Position numbers and translations under genes: made by a program. Positions 7,824 to 14,930 of a stretch of 64,000 nucleotides of DNA are shown piece after piece. The DNA lies in the NCBI GenBank assembly GCA_963793625.1, contig CAWCAT010000030.1:124001-188000 (forward strand), read 5' to 3'. Under the pieces are notes generated by a model, which saw only the letters and a list, made by a program, of their open reading frames with translations, was not told where the DNA came from and did no database searches. Numbering within the stretch: position 1 is the stretch's first letter; each line of letters begins with the position of its first letter. This DNA comes from G963668605 sp963793625. GTDB taxonomy: Bacteria; Acidobacteriota; Terriglobia; Bryobacterales; Bryobacteraceae.

Positions 7824-9506
7824 ATGCGTAAATCCTTCGTATTTCTCGTGGTGTTTGCGTTTCCTCTCTTGTGCCAGCAGGCCAAGGAAGAGAAAAAGTG
7901 TACTTTTCAGGGCCAGGTAATCAATGGCGCGACGAACGAACCGGTCCGGAAGGCGGAACTCACTCTGATTCCCGTAAACATGGCGGGCACCGTAGTTTAT
8001 ATGAACTCCGTCCCGTCTCCCGTGAAAGGTTCTTACAGCGCCACTACCGAGGCTACGGGTAAATTCGTATTTGAGAATGTTGAGCCAGGCGTTTATTTTC
8101 TGAGCGGCCAGAAGCTAGGATTCCTGGCGAACCGGTACGGGTCTCGTGGATCCACGGGTTCGGGGATGCCTTTGACAGTAACGGCCGGTCAGGTACTCAA
8201 GGATCTTCTAATCAAACTAACACCCCAGGGAACTATCTCCGGACGCGTGTTTGATGACGAAGGAGAACCCGTACAGTATGTTAGCGTCCAGGCGATGACA
8301 GAACGCACGGTGGCGGCAGGCAAAAAAGCTTTCATGCCATCAAGCAGCGCCTCGACCAATGATCGTGGCGAATACCGGCTTGCCAACATAACTCCAGGCA
8401 AGTATATCCTGATGGCTGCTCCGGGCCGGATGGGAATGCCTGCGCCTCCCAAGCCAGCCAACGGCAAACCTGAGACTGGTTTTATCTCCGTTTACTTTCC
8501 CAGTGTCACCGAGCAGTCCCAGGCGGCTAAGGTCGATGTGGCGCCCGGTGCGGAAATTACCGGGCATGACATACGCCTGCAAAAATCAAGAGTCGTGCGC
8601 GTTAAGGGTAAGGTTGTCGACGGCCTTAGCGGTGCACCAGCCAAGAACGTTATGGTGTCACTAATGCCGCGCGAGAGTTTCACGTTCAATCGGAATATGG
8701 CGATGTTGCGTGGGGATGACGGCCAGTTTGAATTGGCAAATGTGGCGCCCGGTCCCTACACCCTTTCGGTAAGCAACAGCAGCGGCGAGATTCGTACGAC
8801 CGCCTCGCAGCCAATCGACGTTGGGGAAAACGATGTTGAGGGTATTGTAGTCATACTCAAGCCAGGACAGAATGTTACCGGTTCAGTGGTTGTGGTCGAC
8901 AAGAAAGGGGATGAGAAGGTTTCGTTGGGGACCATGCGGATCTCGCTCAGCCCTTACCAGCAAGGGGTGATATTCGGCAGCATTCCTTCGGACACCGTTA
9001 AGGACGACGGCTCGTTTGTCCTGCCTGGCGCGTTTCCGGGCAAGTACAGTGTCTCGGTTTACGGAACCCCGCAGGACAGCTATGTGGCTTCAGTGAAGCT
9101 CGGAAGCCAGGAACTGCCGGACAGGTTAGTCGATTGGAGTTTGGGGATTCCAACGGAAAATTTGCAGATCACGATCAGCATGAAAGTCGCGCAGGTTACC
9201 GGCAGAGTCGAACAAAACGATGGAAATCCAATGCCGGGTGCTATCGTCGTCTTGGTGCCGGAGGACGAGGTCCGCCGCAAGCAGGCGATCTATCACAAAA
9301 GATCCGTTTCGGATCAAACGGGAAACTTCACTGTCAAAGGGATCCCGCCCGGAGAGTACAAGGCGTACGCTTGGGAACAGCTCGAATCCGGCGCAAACAT
9401 GGATCCTGAATTCATGAAGGCGATTGAGAGCAAAGGCGTGAGAGTGAAACTCAATGGCGGCGACAGCCAAGCGGTCCAACTGAAGCTGATTCCGCCTGCA
9501 CTGTAG
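7824..9506 (+). CDS. Secreted carboxypeptidase-regulatory-like (CnaB-fold) multidomain protein
   Basis: A 560-residue exported protein with signal MRKSFVFLVVFAFPLLCQQ. At least four repeats of the carboxypeptidase-regulatory/transthyretin-like beta-sandwich follow. Each has the form G-x-V-x-(D/N)-G...P(A/V)...V...D..G.F....(V/I).PG.Y: QGQVINGATNEPVRKAEL, SGRVFDDEGEPVQYVSV, KGKVVDGLSGAPAKNVMVSL and TGRVEQNDGNPMPGAIVVLV. No enzyme domain is present. Such proteins sit outside the inner membrane and are thought to be structural or polysaccharide-binding. It follows the VWA gene in the same direction but has its own predicted promoter. Confidence 0.85.
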   Translation: MRKSFVFLVVFAFPLLCQQAKEEKKCTFQGQVINGATNEPVRKAELTLIPVNMAGTVVYMNSVPSPVKGSYSATTEATGKFVFENVEPGVYFLSGQKLGFLANRYGSRGSTGSGMPLTVTAGQVLKDLLIKLTPQGTISGRVFDDEGEPVQYVSVQAMTERTVAAGKKAFMPSSSASTNDRGEYRLANITPGKYILMAAPGRMGMPAPPKPANGKPETGFISVYFPSVTEQSQAAKVDVAPGAEITGHDIRLQKSRVVRVKGKVVDGLSGAPAKNVMVSLMPRESFTFNRNMAMLRGDDGQFELANVAPGPYTLSVSNSSGEIRTTASQPIDVGENDVEGIVVILKPGQNVTGSVVVVDKKGDEKVSLGTMRISLSPYQQGVIFGSIPSDTVKDDGSFVLPGAFPGKYSVSVYGTPQDSYVASVKLGSQELPDRLVDWSLGIPTENLQITISMKVAQVTGRVEQNDGNPMPGAIVVLVPEDEVRRKQAIYHKRSVSDQTGNFTVKGIPPGEYKAYAWEQLESGANMDPEFMKAIESKGVRVKLNGGDSQAVQLKLIPPAL

Positions 9507-9607
9507 GCGGATGCAGCCGCACAGTCTAAATGCGGTCGCCTGGGGCAGCCAAAGTCTGCCGTAATCCGTGCTGATTCCCGGTGTGATAATTGGTTTGTGG
9601 AGGCAAC

Positions 9608-10039
9608 ATGCGTTCCCTATCCGCAATTTTCATTTTGGGCTGTGTGTTTGTCGTCAACGCAACCGCGCAGAGTGGATCCCTTATCGCCCAACAACAGCCC
9701 AGCGCAGTTTACCCAGAGTCAGTCAAGAGTCTCGAAATAAATGCTACTGTCTTCGTGGATGCGCGGGTGCTTCCCGATGGTTCAGTGTCATCCGCCCGCC
9801 TGCAATCAGTGCGCCTTCGTCTGCCACTGGATCAAGGATTCCCTGACAGCACAGCGCGTGAATTAGCCGTGCGTGAATTATCTGATTCAGCACTTTCCGC
9901 GGCTAGCCTGTGGAAATTCGAAGAGACTGACGGGTTGCCGCACGCAGTCGAGATCACCTTCAGTTTTCACACTGGACGGGCCACGGCCACATTTTGCGAG
10001 ACGCGTGTTTTGCCGAAGTCGAAGGTCCAACGACCGTAG
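9608..10039 (+). CDS. Small exported protein with TonB C-terminal-like domain
   Basis: A 143-residue protein with signal MRSLSAIFILGCVFVVNATAQ. Its core matches the TonB_C pattern: YPESVKSLEINATVFVDARV, LPDGSVSSARLQS, then AASLWKFEETDGLPHAVEIT, equivalent to A.wkF.P....p......i.f. It lacks the N-terminal TonB anchor helix and Pro-rich spacer, so it is unlikely to be a working energy transducer. The start is ATG 9608, preceded by GGAGG; the in-frame TTG at 9590 is less likely. It shares its fold with the C-terminal domain of the BlaR1-like protein encoded at 4333-6339. Confidence 0.7.
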   Translation: MRSLSAIFILGCVFVVNATAQSGSLIAQQQPSAVYPESVKSLEINATVFVDARVLPDGSVSSARLQSVRLRLPLDQGFPDSTARELAVRELSDSALSAASLWKFEETDGLPHAVEITFSFHTGRATATFCETRVLPKSKVQRP

Positions 10040-10084
10040 CTGGCGGGACGTGCATTGACCTGACGGCGGAAGGACCTTTTTTTT
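10022..10084 (+). terminator. Candidate Rho-independent terminator
   Basis: AAGGTCC (10022-10028) can pair with GGACCTT (10072-10078), directly followed by a run of eight T (10077-10084). The loop is long (43 nt), so folding strength is uncertain. Placement just at the end of the TonB-C-like gene supports the call. Confidence 0.45.
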
Positions 10085-10257
10085 GACGAATCTGGCGTGG
10101 TCGGCGTCTTCTCCTGTAATCAGTATGAGTAAGAGCCAGTATATTGGCCGCTGGATGCTCGCATCCATAATCATCCAGGCTTAGATTCAGTACCTGCTCT
10201 CTGATAATGCACAACCCCTGCGGATCTTACCCGATAAATTGATCGGAGAGTGATTAC

Positions 10258-11988
10258 ATGAGAATCGACAACGGTCACCGGCCTACAGGGTCGGTCGATA
10301 CCCCCCAACTGCCGTCGAATGGCAATCGAGTCGGTCAAGCCGCGGACGCATTAGCAACACTGGGCGAGGCGAAACCACAGCAGACCATCTGGCCGGGCAT
10401 TTCAAGCCAGTTCAGGCAACCAGTTCGTGATCCACAGGTCTTTTATCCACACGCCAAGCAGATCGTACAGTCGGGCTTCCAGCTTCAGTTCAAAGAAGCG
10501 GCTCGCGATCCACAGGCCTTCCACTCGCTCATGAGTGAAGTTTACGGCCAGAACTACAATCGGGAAGCCGCGGAGAGTTTCCGCCAGCGCGCGATGAACA
10601 ACGACTTTTCGTGGCTTCCCGAAATGGAGTTTCGCTCGAACGAGACGCTCAATGGTGGGAACGGCGCTTACGATGCCGGCCGCAATATTATCTACGTGAA
10701 CGAGAAGTTCAAGAGCGACCCGACGCGGGCGACTAAAGTGTTCACTGAAGAAGTTGGGCACTTCCTCGATACGAAGCTGAACAAGACCGACAGAGTCGGT
10801 GACGAAGGCGAAATGTTTCGGAGACTGCTGGGCGGCGAACGCCTGTCCGCTGCCCAGAAGGCCGCCATTCGAGCCGACGATGATCACGGCGTCATCACAG
10901 TTGACGGCAAAAAGACCGAAGTCGAATTCTCGATTTTCGATGACATCGGCGGTGCGATTTCAAAGGGAGCGAAGGCGGTAGGCGGCGCCATTTCCGATGG
11001 GGCCAAGGCGGTAGGCGGCGCTATTTCCGGCGGGGCCAAAGCTGTAGGCGGCGCCATCGCGGGTGGTGCCAAAGCCGTGGGCAGCGGCGTCGCGAGTGCG
11101 GCCAGTTGGTTAGCTGGTGGAATTAAGAGCGTTGGCGCCAAGGCTTTGGATGGCATCAAGATCGCAGGCGAAGCGATTTGGAGCGGTACAAAGAAGGTTG
11201 GCGAGGCGATCGGCAGCGCAGCCAAGTGGTTTGGTGTACGTGCGTGGGATGCCGGAAAAGGTTTGTTCACCGGCGCAATCGACACGCTTACCGGCGCGGC
11301 CCGCAACGTAGTAGAGGGCATTGGAACGTTCGGTGGCGGCATCGGAAAGATTTTCAAAGGCGATTTCGTTGACGGACTGAAAGATATGGGACTCGGGCTG
11401 GTAAAGACGTTCGTTCAGACTCCGGTTGACGGCGTCCTGATGATGGGCGGACGCGCAATCAGCGCGGTTCAGACCATGGTTGGCCTGGAGCCTCCGGGGC
11501 GCAAGTTGACCAGCGCCGAAATCACCGAGTTGCGCAAAGTTTACGGCGATTCGATCGATTACAGTAAGGTCGAGATCAAAGAAGGAGACGCGGCGCTGTT
11601 CGGCGTGTTCGGCCGGCCGTTCACCCACGGCAACACGATCTACATGCCGAAAGACTTTCTGCCGCTCAGCCAGAACATGGATACCCTGGTCCACGAAATG
11701 GGGCACGTCTGGCAGAACCAGCATGGTGGTACGGACTATATGAGCGAGGCCCTCTGGGCCCAGAATTTCGGAGACAAATATGAGTTCGACAAAGGAATCG
11801 ACGAAGGAAAGTCCTGGAGTGAACTAAATCCGGAACAGCAGGCCGAACTGATCCAACAGGCCTATCAATACGGCTACTTCGACCCGAGCAGCGCGAATTC
11901 CGGCAAGTTTGTTTATAACGGCAAGGACTACAGTGCTTACGTGGCTGAGGCGCTTAAGCAGCTTCGGGCTGGAAAGGGTGCGCCCTGA
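10258..11988 (+). CDS. Glycine-repeat protein with two metalloprotease-like modules
   Basis: A 576-residue protein without a signal peptide. Residues about 130-225 carry VFTEEVGHFLDTKLN, then GDEGEMFRRLLGG and DDHGVITVDGK. I recognise this module from large cyanobacterial RTX/hemolysin-type proteins (EExGHxLDxxxN...GDEG). Residues 232-330 are a Gly/Ala zipper with 11-residue repeats (AKAVGGAIS), able to form amphipathic or membrane-inserting helices. Residues about 415-490 resemble Vgr-related proteins: LTSAEITELRKVYGDSIDYS, then LVHEMGHVWQNQHGG with zinc motif HEMGH at 479-483. The architecture suggests a secreted or injected effector. The next gene, 37 nt on, is a lipoprotein that could be its partner. 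Function is inferred. Confidence 0.75.
   Translation: MRIDNGHRPTGSVDTPQLPSNGNRVGQAADALATLGEAKPQQTIWPGISSQFRQPVRDPQVFYPHAKQIVQSGFQLQFKEAARDPQAFHSLMSEVYGQNYNREAAESFRQRAMNNDFSWLPEMEFRSNETLNGGNGAYDAGRNIIYVNEKFKSDPTRATKVFTEEVGHFLDTKLNKTDRVGDEGEMFRRLLGGERLSAAQKAAIRADDDHGVITVDGKKTEVEFSIFDDIGGAISKGAKAVGGAISDGAKAVGGAISGGAKAVGGAIAGGAKAVGSGVASAASWLAGGIKSVGAKALDGIKIAGEAIWSGTKKVGEAIGSAAKWFGVRAWDAGKGLFTGAIDTLTGAARNVVEGIGTFGGGIGKIFKGDFVDGLKDMGLGLVKTFVQTPVDGVLMMGGRAISAVQTMVGLEPPGRKLTSAEITELRKVYGDSIDYSKVEIKEGDAALFGVFGRPFTHGNTIYMPKDFLPLSQNMDTLVHEMGHVWQNQHGGTDYMSEALWAQNFGDKYEFDKGIDEGKSWSELNPEQQAELIQQAYQYGYFDPSSANSGKFVYNGKDYSAYVAEALKQLRAGKGAP
10970..11101 (+). repeat. Four 33-bp coding repeats (11-residue unit)
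   Basis: Units at 10970, 11003, 11036 and 11069 encode SKGAKAVGGAI, SDGAKAVGGAI, SGGAKAVGGAI and AGGAKAVGSGV. The DNA copies differ mostly at third positions, so the repeat is old enough to diverge silently while protein sequence is kept. Confidence 0.85.
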
Positions 11989-12025
11989 AAAGGACGATTG
12001 GCGCGAATTGGTCAGGAGGTTGGGC

Positions 12026-12415
12026 ATGAAGCAGTTGTGGTTTTCTGTATTGGCGTTACTGCTGGTTTTGACGGCTTGCCAGCCTGTCTTATCGGTGCGG
12101 CTGGATTCTGGTGATCAAGAACTGCCTGCCCCGCGCTTCGTGGTCGAAGAACCTGGGGAACCGGCCGCGGAACCCAAGTTCCATACGATCAAGGTCTATG
12201 GCGCCAATGATCGATTGCTTTGGCACGCGCGGGCCGAGAATTTCGGCAGCACCTCTGGGGGGCGTTCCATTGTTTACGGGAAAGCCCCTGACGGGTTTCG
12301 TGACGTGAAGCCTGCGGAGCCGCTTGAACCTGGCCAGTCCTATAATTTGCGGGTATCGGGAATCGCTCAGGGAGCGTTGGCCTTCCAGGCTGATGGACAG
12401 GGCCGCGTGCGGTAG
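12026..12415 (+). CDS. Small lipoprotein downstream of the glycine-repeat protein
   Basis: A 129-residue protein with a clean lipobox: MKQLWFSVLALLLVLTAC, Cys18 the acylated residue. A CAGGAGG site precedes ATG 12026. The mature domain is about 110 residues, beta-rich, with FHTIKVYGANDRLLWHARAE and EPLEPGQSYNLRVSG; no family recognised. The gene begins 37 nt after the glycine-repeat protein and is surely co-transcribed. A lipoprotein next to a putative membrane-active or proteolytic effector could be an immunity or anchoring partner, but this rests only on position. The mature part looks like a single fibronectin-like or DUF-type beta domain. Confidence 0.7.
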   Translation: MKQLWFSVLALLLVLTACQPVLSVRLDSGDQELPAPRFVVEEPGEPAAEPKFHTIKVYGANDRLLWHARAENFGSTSGGRSIVYGKAPDGFRDVKPAEPLEPGQSYNLRVSGIAQGALAFQADGQGRVR

Positions 12416-12454
12416 TTCCGGCGCCGCGCGTGGCTCAGGGTGTACAGCGTTGAG

Positions 12455-12594
12455 CTAGGGCACGATCAGGATATCCGTGGTGCGTCTGTCGGCTGCGTTG
12501 CCCAATGCGTAACCGACCCCCGGGAGTACCACCGCCGTAGCGACGCCGCCAGCTATTACAGCGCCGGAGGACCTCACGCCCGCTGATACAGATT
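12455..12594 (-). pseudogene. Remnant of a glycine-rich secreted protein
   Basis: On the minus strand an open stretch of about 45 codons ends at TAG (12455-12457). It encodes GAVIAGGVATAVVLPGVGYA and ends DILIVP. Glycine-zipper tails followed by a short hydrophilic end are usual in exported acidobacterial proteins. There is no start codon with a ribosome site, and a TAA lies just upstream, so only the 3' end seems to remain. The rest of the 12416-12788 interval shows nothing further. Confidence 0.35.
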
Positions 12595-12788
12595 ATTTGT
12601 CGCCAAGGTTAAGGATTATATGGATTTCAGATCAAAAATCGGTTGGGAACCACCGCCCGGTTTATCTGGACCACATTCGCAGCATCAAACCCGTATTGTT
12701 TTGATGAGGTTAGATTCGGCCAGCTAAGTGCATTATCCAATGCGTCCGAGCCGCTCAAAAAACGGCCTTGGGAAGAGGAGAAAAGACC

Positions 12789-13415
12789 ATGAAACGCAAT
12801 TGGATGGCGATGCTGGTGATTGCGGGAGGATTTGGTTCGGCCATGTTTGGGCAGCAGTACCCGCCGTATCAAGGCGACCCGAACGACAACGGACAATCTG
12901 GCAATGGCCAATACGATAACGGGCAATACGCTGGGGACCAGGGTAACGGCGCTTACAACGAGGACCCTGCCTACGACGGCAGCTACCAGGGTGTCTATGC
13001 TCCGGCGCCTCCGCCGATGCCACGCTACGCCTACCAACGCCCTTTGATGCCAGGCCCTGGATATTACTGGGTGGACGGATATTGGAATTTCTTTGGCGGA
13101 CGGTACTCCTGGGTCGGAGGCTATTGGATGCTTCCGCCGTATGCGGGAGGGTATTGGGTGTCTCCGCGGTACTCCGGCGGGCGTTTCTACCTGGGATTCT
13201 GGGGTGGCGGCCGGCGGGACTTCAACCGTGGATATGTCCGGAACGACTACCGGTATCAAGGACGTGTTCAGACTTCCCGGCAGAGTTACAGGGCTCCGGC
13301 ACAAAGTAGCCGGGAGAGCTACAGGGCTCCGGCACAGAGTGGATCTGCATCCCGGAGTGGCGACAATCGCGGTGCCCGGTCAGGAAACCGGGGAGAACGC
13401 GGAGGCCGCCACTAA
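12789..13415 (+). CDS. YXWGXW repeat-containing exported protein
   Basis: A 208-residue protein with signal MKRNWMAMLVIAGGFGSAMF. An Asn/Gly/Gln/Tyr-rich low-complexity region (about 22-70) is followed by aromatic repeats GYYWVDGYWNFFGGRYSWVG and GGYWVSPRYSGG, matching the YXWGXW family (Y-x-W-x-x-G-x-W/Y-x). The tail is Arg/Ser/Gly-rich with two copies of SYRAPAQSS. The start is ATG 12789 after GAAGAGGAG. Members are secreted proteins of unknown role, possibly binding polysaccharide. An efficient terminator follows at 13431. Confidence 0.85.
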   Translation: MKRNWMAMLVIAGGFGSAMFGQQYPPYQGDPNDNGQSGNGQYDNGQYAGDQGNGAYNEDPAYDGSYQGVYAPAPPPMPRYAYQRPLMPGPGYYWVDGYWNFFGGRYSWVGGYWMLPPYAGGYWVSPRYSGGRFYLGFWGGGRRDFNRGYVRNDYRYQGRVQTSRQSYRAPAQSSRESYRAPAQSGSASRSGDNRGARSGNRGERGGRH

Positions 13416-13430
13416 CGACAAGTAAGGATC

Positions 13431-13469
13431 GCCCGCGTGGTTTCGATCACGCGGGCGACCTTCGTTTTT
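13431..13469. terminator. Rho-independent terminator between convergent genes
   Basis: GCCCGCGTG (13431-13439) pairs exactly with CACGCGGGC (13448-13456) across an 8-nt loop. It is followed by GACCTTCGTTTTT. It ends the YXWGXW gene and sits immediately beyond the stop of the degraded minus-strand membrane gene. Confidence 0.8.
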
Positions 13470-13476
13470 GGTGGGC

Positions 13477-13664
13477 TTAACGCGCATAGAGAATTCCACC
13501 AATAAGCGCAGTCGCAATGCACTATTACGAATAAGCGGGCAGCAGGAAGGAAATGCCGCAACGCAGGAAAGTCGATGAGAAACGTCAGGATGCTGACGAC
13601 GGCGAACAAGGCTCCTGCGGTGCCAGCACCGGGCTGAGGAAGTGGGGTGCTTTCTTTGATAGTG
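13477..13664 (-). pseudogene. Small membrane protein, broken or frameshifted
   Basis: On the minus strand the frame KESTPLPQPGAGTAGALFAV continues into VSILTFLIDFPALRHFLPAA, which is strongly hydrophobic. In a second phase it finishes IATALIGGILYAR and a TAA at 13477. A frame break near 13520 separates the halves, and no convincing start codon remains. The terminator directly after the stop supports a once-real gene. No family is recognised. Confidence 0.4.
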
Positions 13665-13960
13665 CACCTCTGACTTTAAGCTATCACGTGCAATCCTCGG
13701 CTCTGGGGCGCAACCCATCGAAAGAGGGCGTGGACGGTTGCACCTTGCGGGCGCAGCGAGCGCGGGCATAAGCGCGTGGTTAGGACGCTCTGCCCAAGCA
13801 GTCACGCATCTCTTGAGGCGGCCCGACTCGTCACGTCCTCGAGGCGGTCCAGTGCGCCGCGCGTAAAGCGAGGATGATTTCCGATAACGGGGACTTATCG
13901 CCAACGATCGGTCGCCGGGGACTGTGTGTGGAAAGGCTTCATCGGCAAACGCACATGCTG
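13665..13960. other. Intergenic, nothing recognised
   Basis: Both strands were read. The open frames are short or cross into neighbouring remnants, and none has a ribosome site. No repeat or hairpin of note was seen. Confidence 0.4.
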
Positions 13961-14119
13961 TTATCCACTCTGGTTCATCTGGTGTGCCCTGATGTCCATG
14001 AGAAGTCTCTTTATTTCGGAAACCTCATGACCGATCTGGAACACCCTCCAGATAGCGAAGACAACTGCGGAATAGAAGGCCACTGTCAACGCCAAAGACA
14101 ATGCGATCATTGTCAACAT
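13961..14119 (-). CDS. 52-residue single-pass membrane micro-protein
   Basis: From ATG 14119 the minus strand encodes MLTMIALSLALTVAFYSAVV followed by FAIWRVFQIGHEVSEIKRLL and ending RAHQMNQSG, stop at 13961. One hydrophobic helix is followed by a charged amphipathic tail, a plausible small membrane protein. A diverged, frame-broken copy lies 202 nt upstream in the same orientation. Preservation of this frame while the sister copy decays argues that it is real. No Shine-Dalgarno sequence is obvious. ATG 14110 is an alternative start. Confidence 0.5.
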   Translation of the reverse strand: MLTMIALSLALTVAFYSAVVFAIWRVFQIGHEVSEIKRLLMDIRAHQMNQSG

Positions 14120-14358
14120 AGGAGTAGTTTATCCGATTGCCGTTGATATTTCGCAAACGGCGCGCCGAAAAATGCCGCTCTGGTTCTATGGTGAGCACTG
14201 ACGTCGATGATAAGTTCATGCGGAGAGCGCATGACCGTGTGCAACACCTCAAGATAGCGTAGACAACTGCGGCATGGAAGGACACTGAGTAAGCCAAAGA
14301 CAATGCGTTCATTGTCATCATAGGATTAATTTATCGATAGCCGTTGGTATTTGGCAAA
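13981..14358 (-). repeat. Tandem duplication of a unit of about 175 bp carrying a micro-gene
   Basis: Copy 1 spans about 13981-14157 and copy 2 about 14191-14358. Clear shared blocks are CATGACCG, AGACAACTGCGG, AAAGACAATGCG and TTATCGATAGCCGTTG versus TTATCCGATTGCCGTTG. Both copies preserve the micro-gene start and the short ATG-rich leader; the unit also contains the end of a preceding small frame (FAKYQR). Confidence 0.7.
14185..14321 (-). pseudogene. Decayed second copy of the membrane micro-protein gene
   Basis: From ATG 14321 the frame reads MMTMNALSLAYSVSFHAAVV then YAIL, matching the intact copy's MLTMIALSLALTVAFYSAVV and FAIW. It then leaves phase. In the next frame HELIIDVSAHH corresponds to the intact copy's EIKRLLMDIRAHQ. 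The hydrophobic helix is also weakened by Tyr, Ser and His. I interpret this as a degenerating paralogue. Confidence 0.5.
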
Positions 14359-14448
14359 GATGCACCACCTGACCATGAGCATCTCACTTGTGGGTACGAC
14401 TGAAAGGACAGAGGCATCGTCTTCCTCTTCAGCTTTGGATTTCGCCAT
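14326..14448 (-). CDS. Possible 40-residue protein upstream of the micro-gene repeat
   Basis: ATG 14448 opens MAKSKAEEEDDASVLSVVPT and ends FAKYQRLSIN at TAA 14326, only 4 nt before the start of the decayed micro-gene. The same FAKYQR end occurs before the intact micro-gene, so the duplication includes this junction. An acidic N-terminus and a basic end are visible. There is no ribosome site and no known family, so confidence is low. Confidence 0.25.
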   Translation of the reverse strand: MAKSKAEEEDDASVLSVVPTSEMLMVRWCIFAKYQRLSIN

Positions 14449-14526
14449 CCGTTCAAAGCGAGGCAGGCTGTGTCGTCGATGAATAGACCTTCGCGTCGGT
14501 CTCGCAGAGGGACCCTGCCATTGTAG

Positions 14527-14930
14527 TCAGCCCGCCACCGCGCTTTCAAACGGTTCCTCAGGTGCGTAAACTGTGACCTTTGTCGTCTCCGCTTCGATTA
14601 CAAAATCGGCAGACAATGGCTGTTTGCCTGCTTGCACGCCGATGCTGAAGTTTCGGACTTTCGTAGCATCCCACAACTCGCGCTCCGCTCTCGGAAGTGC
14701 TCGGATGAGGGCACAGAATGCCTTTATTGCAGAATCGGCGGACTTAGTGATCTTCGCCAACACTCAAGGCGCGCAGAGTACCTTCCCCTGTCGCGCCCGA
14801 CATAAAGGGCAATCACTTTCTTACCAAAACTGCTGACAAGCGGTTGGAGATCGAAGCTCGAATAGATGTCAAGATCGACGTTCAGAAAATGGGTAATTGG
14901 ATTTACGCCGCCTGCTTTTTCCCTTATCAT
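14527..14930 (-). CDS. Conserved protein of unknown function (frameshifted)
   Basis: Two phases join near 14762 into about 134 residues. The first half reads FLNVDLDIYSSFDLQPLVSS and FGKKVIALYVGR. The second reads SAIKAFCALIRALPRAEREL, then WDATKVRNFSIGVQAG and ends TVYAPEEPFESAVAG. I remember this as a recurrent hypothetical family in soil bacteria (HFLNVDL...KxLWDxAxxRxFxIGIQ), without known function. The start may be ATG 14930 or a nearer non-ATG codon just before THFLNVD, since AGGCGG precedes that point. Its start codon overlaps that of the divergent ankyrin gene. Confidence 0.6.

Noticed and set aside
11110..11724. 204-residue minus-strand frame inside the glycine-repeat gene
   Set aside because: Mirror of the repeat and zincin-like coding region; no start context.
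13380..13904. 174-residue minus-strand frame
   Set aside because: Arg/Pro-rich, passes through a terminator and into the YXWGXW gene, and has no domain.
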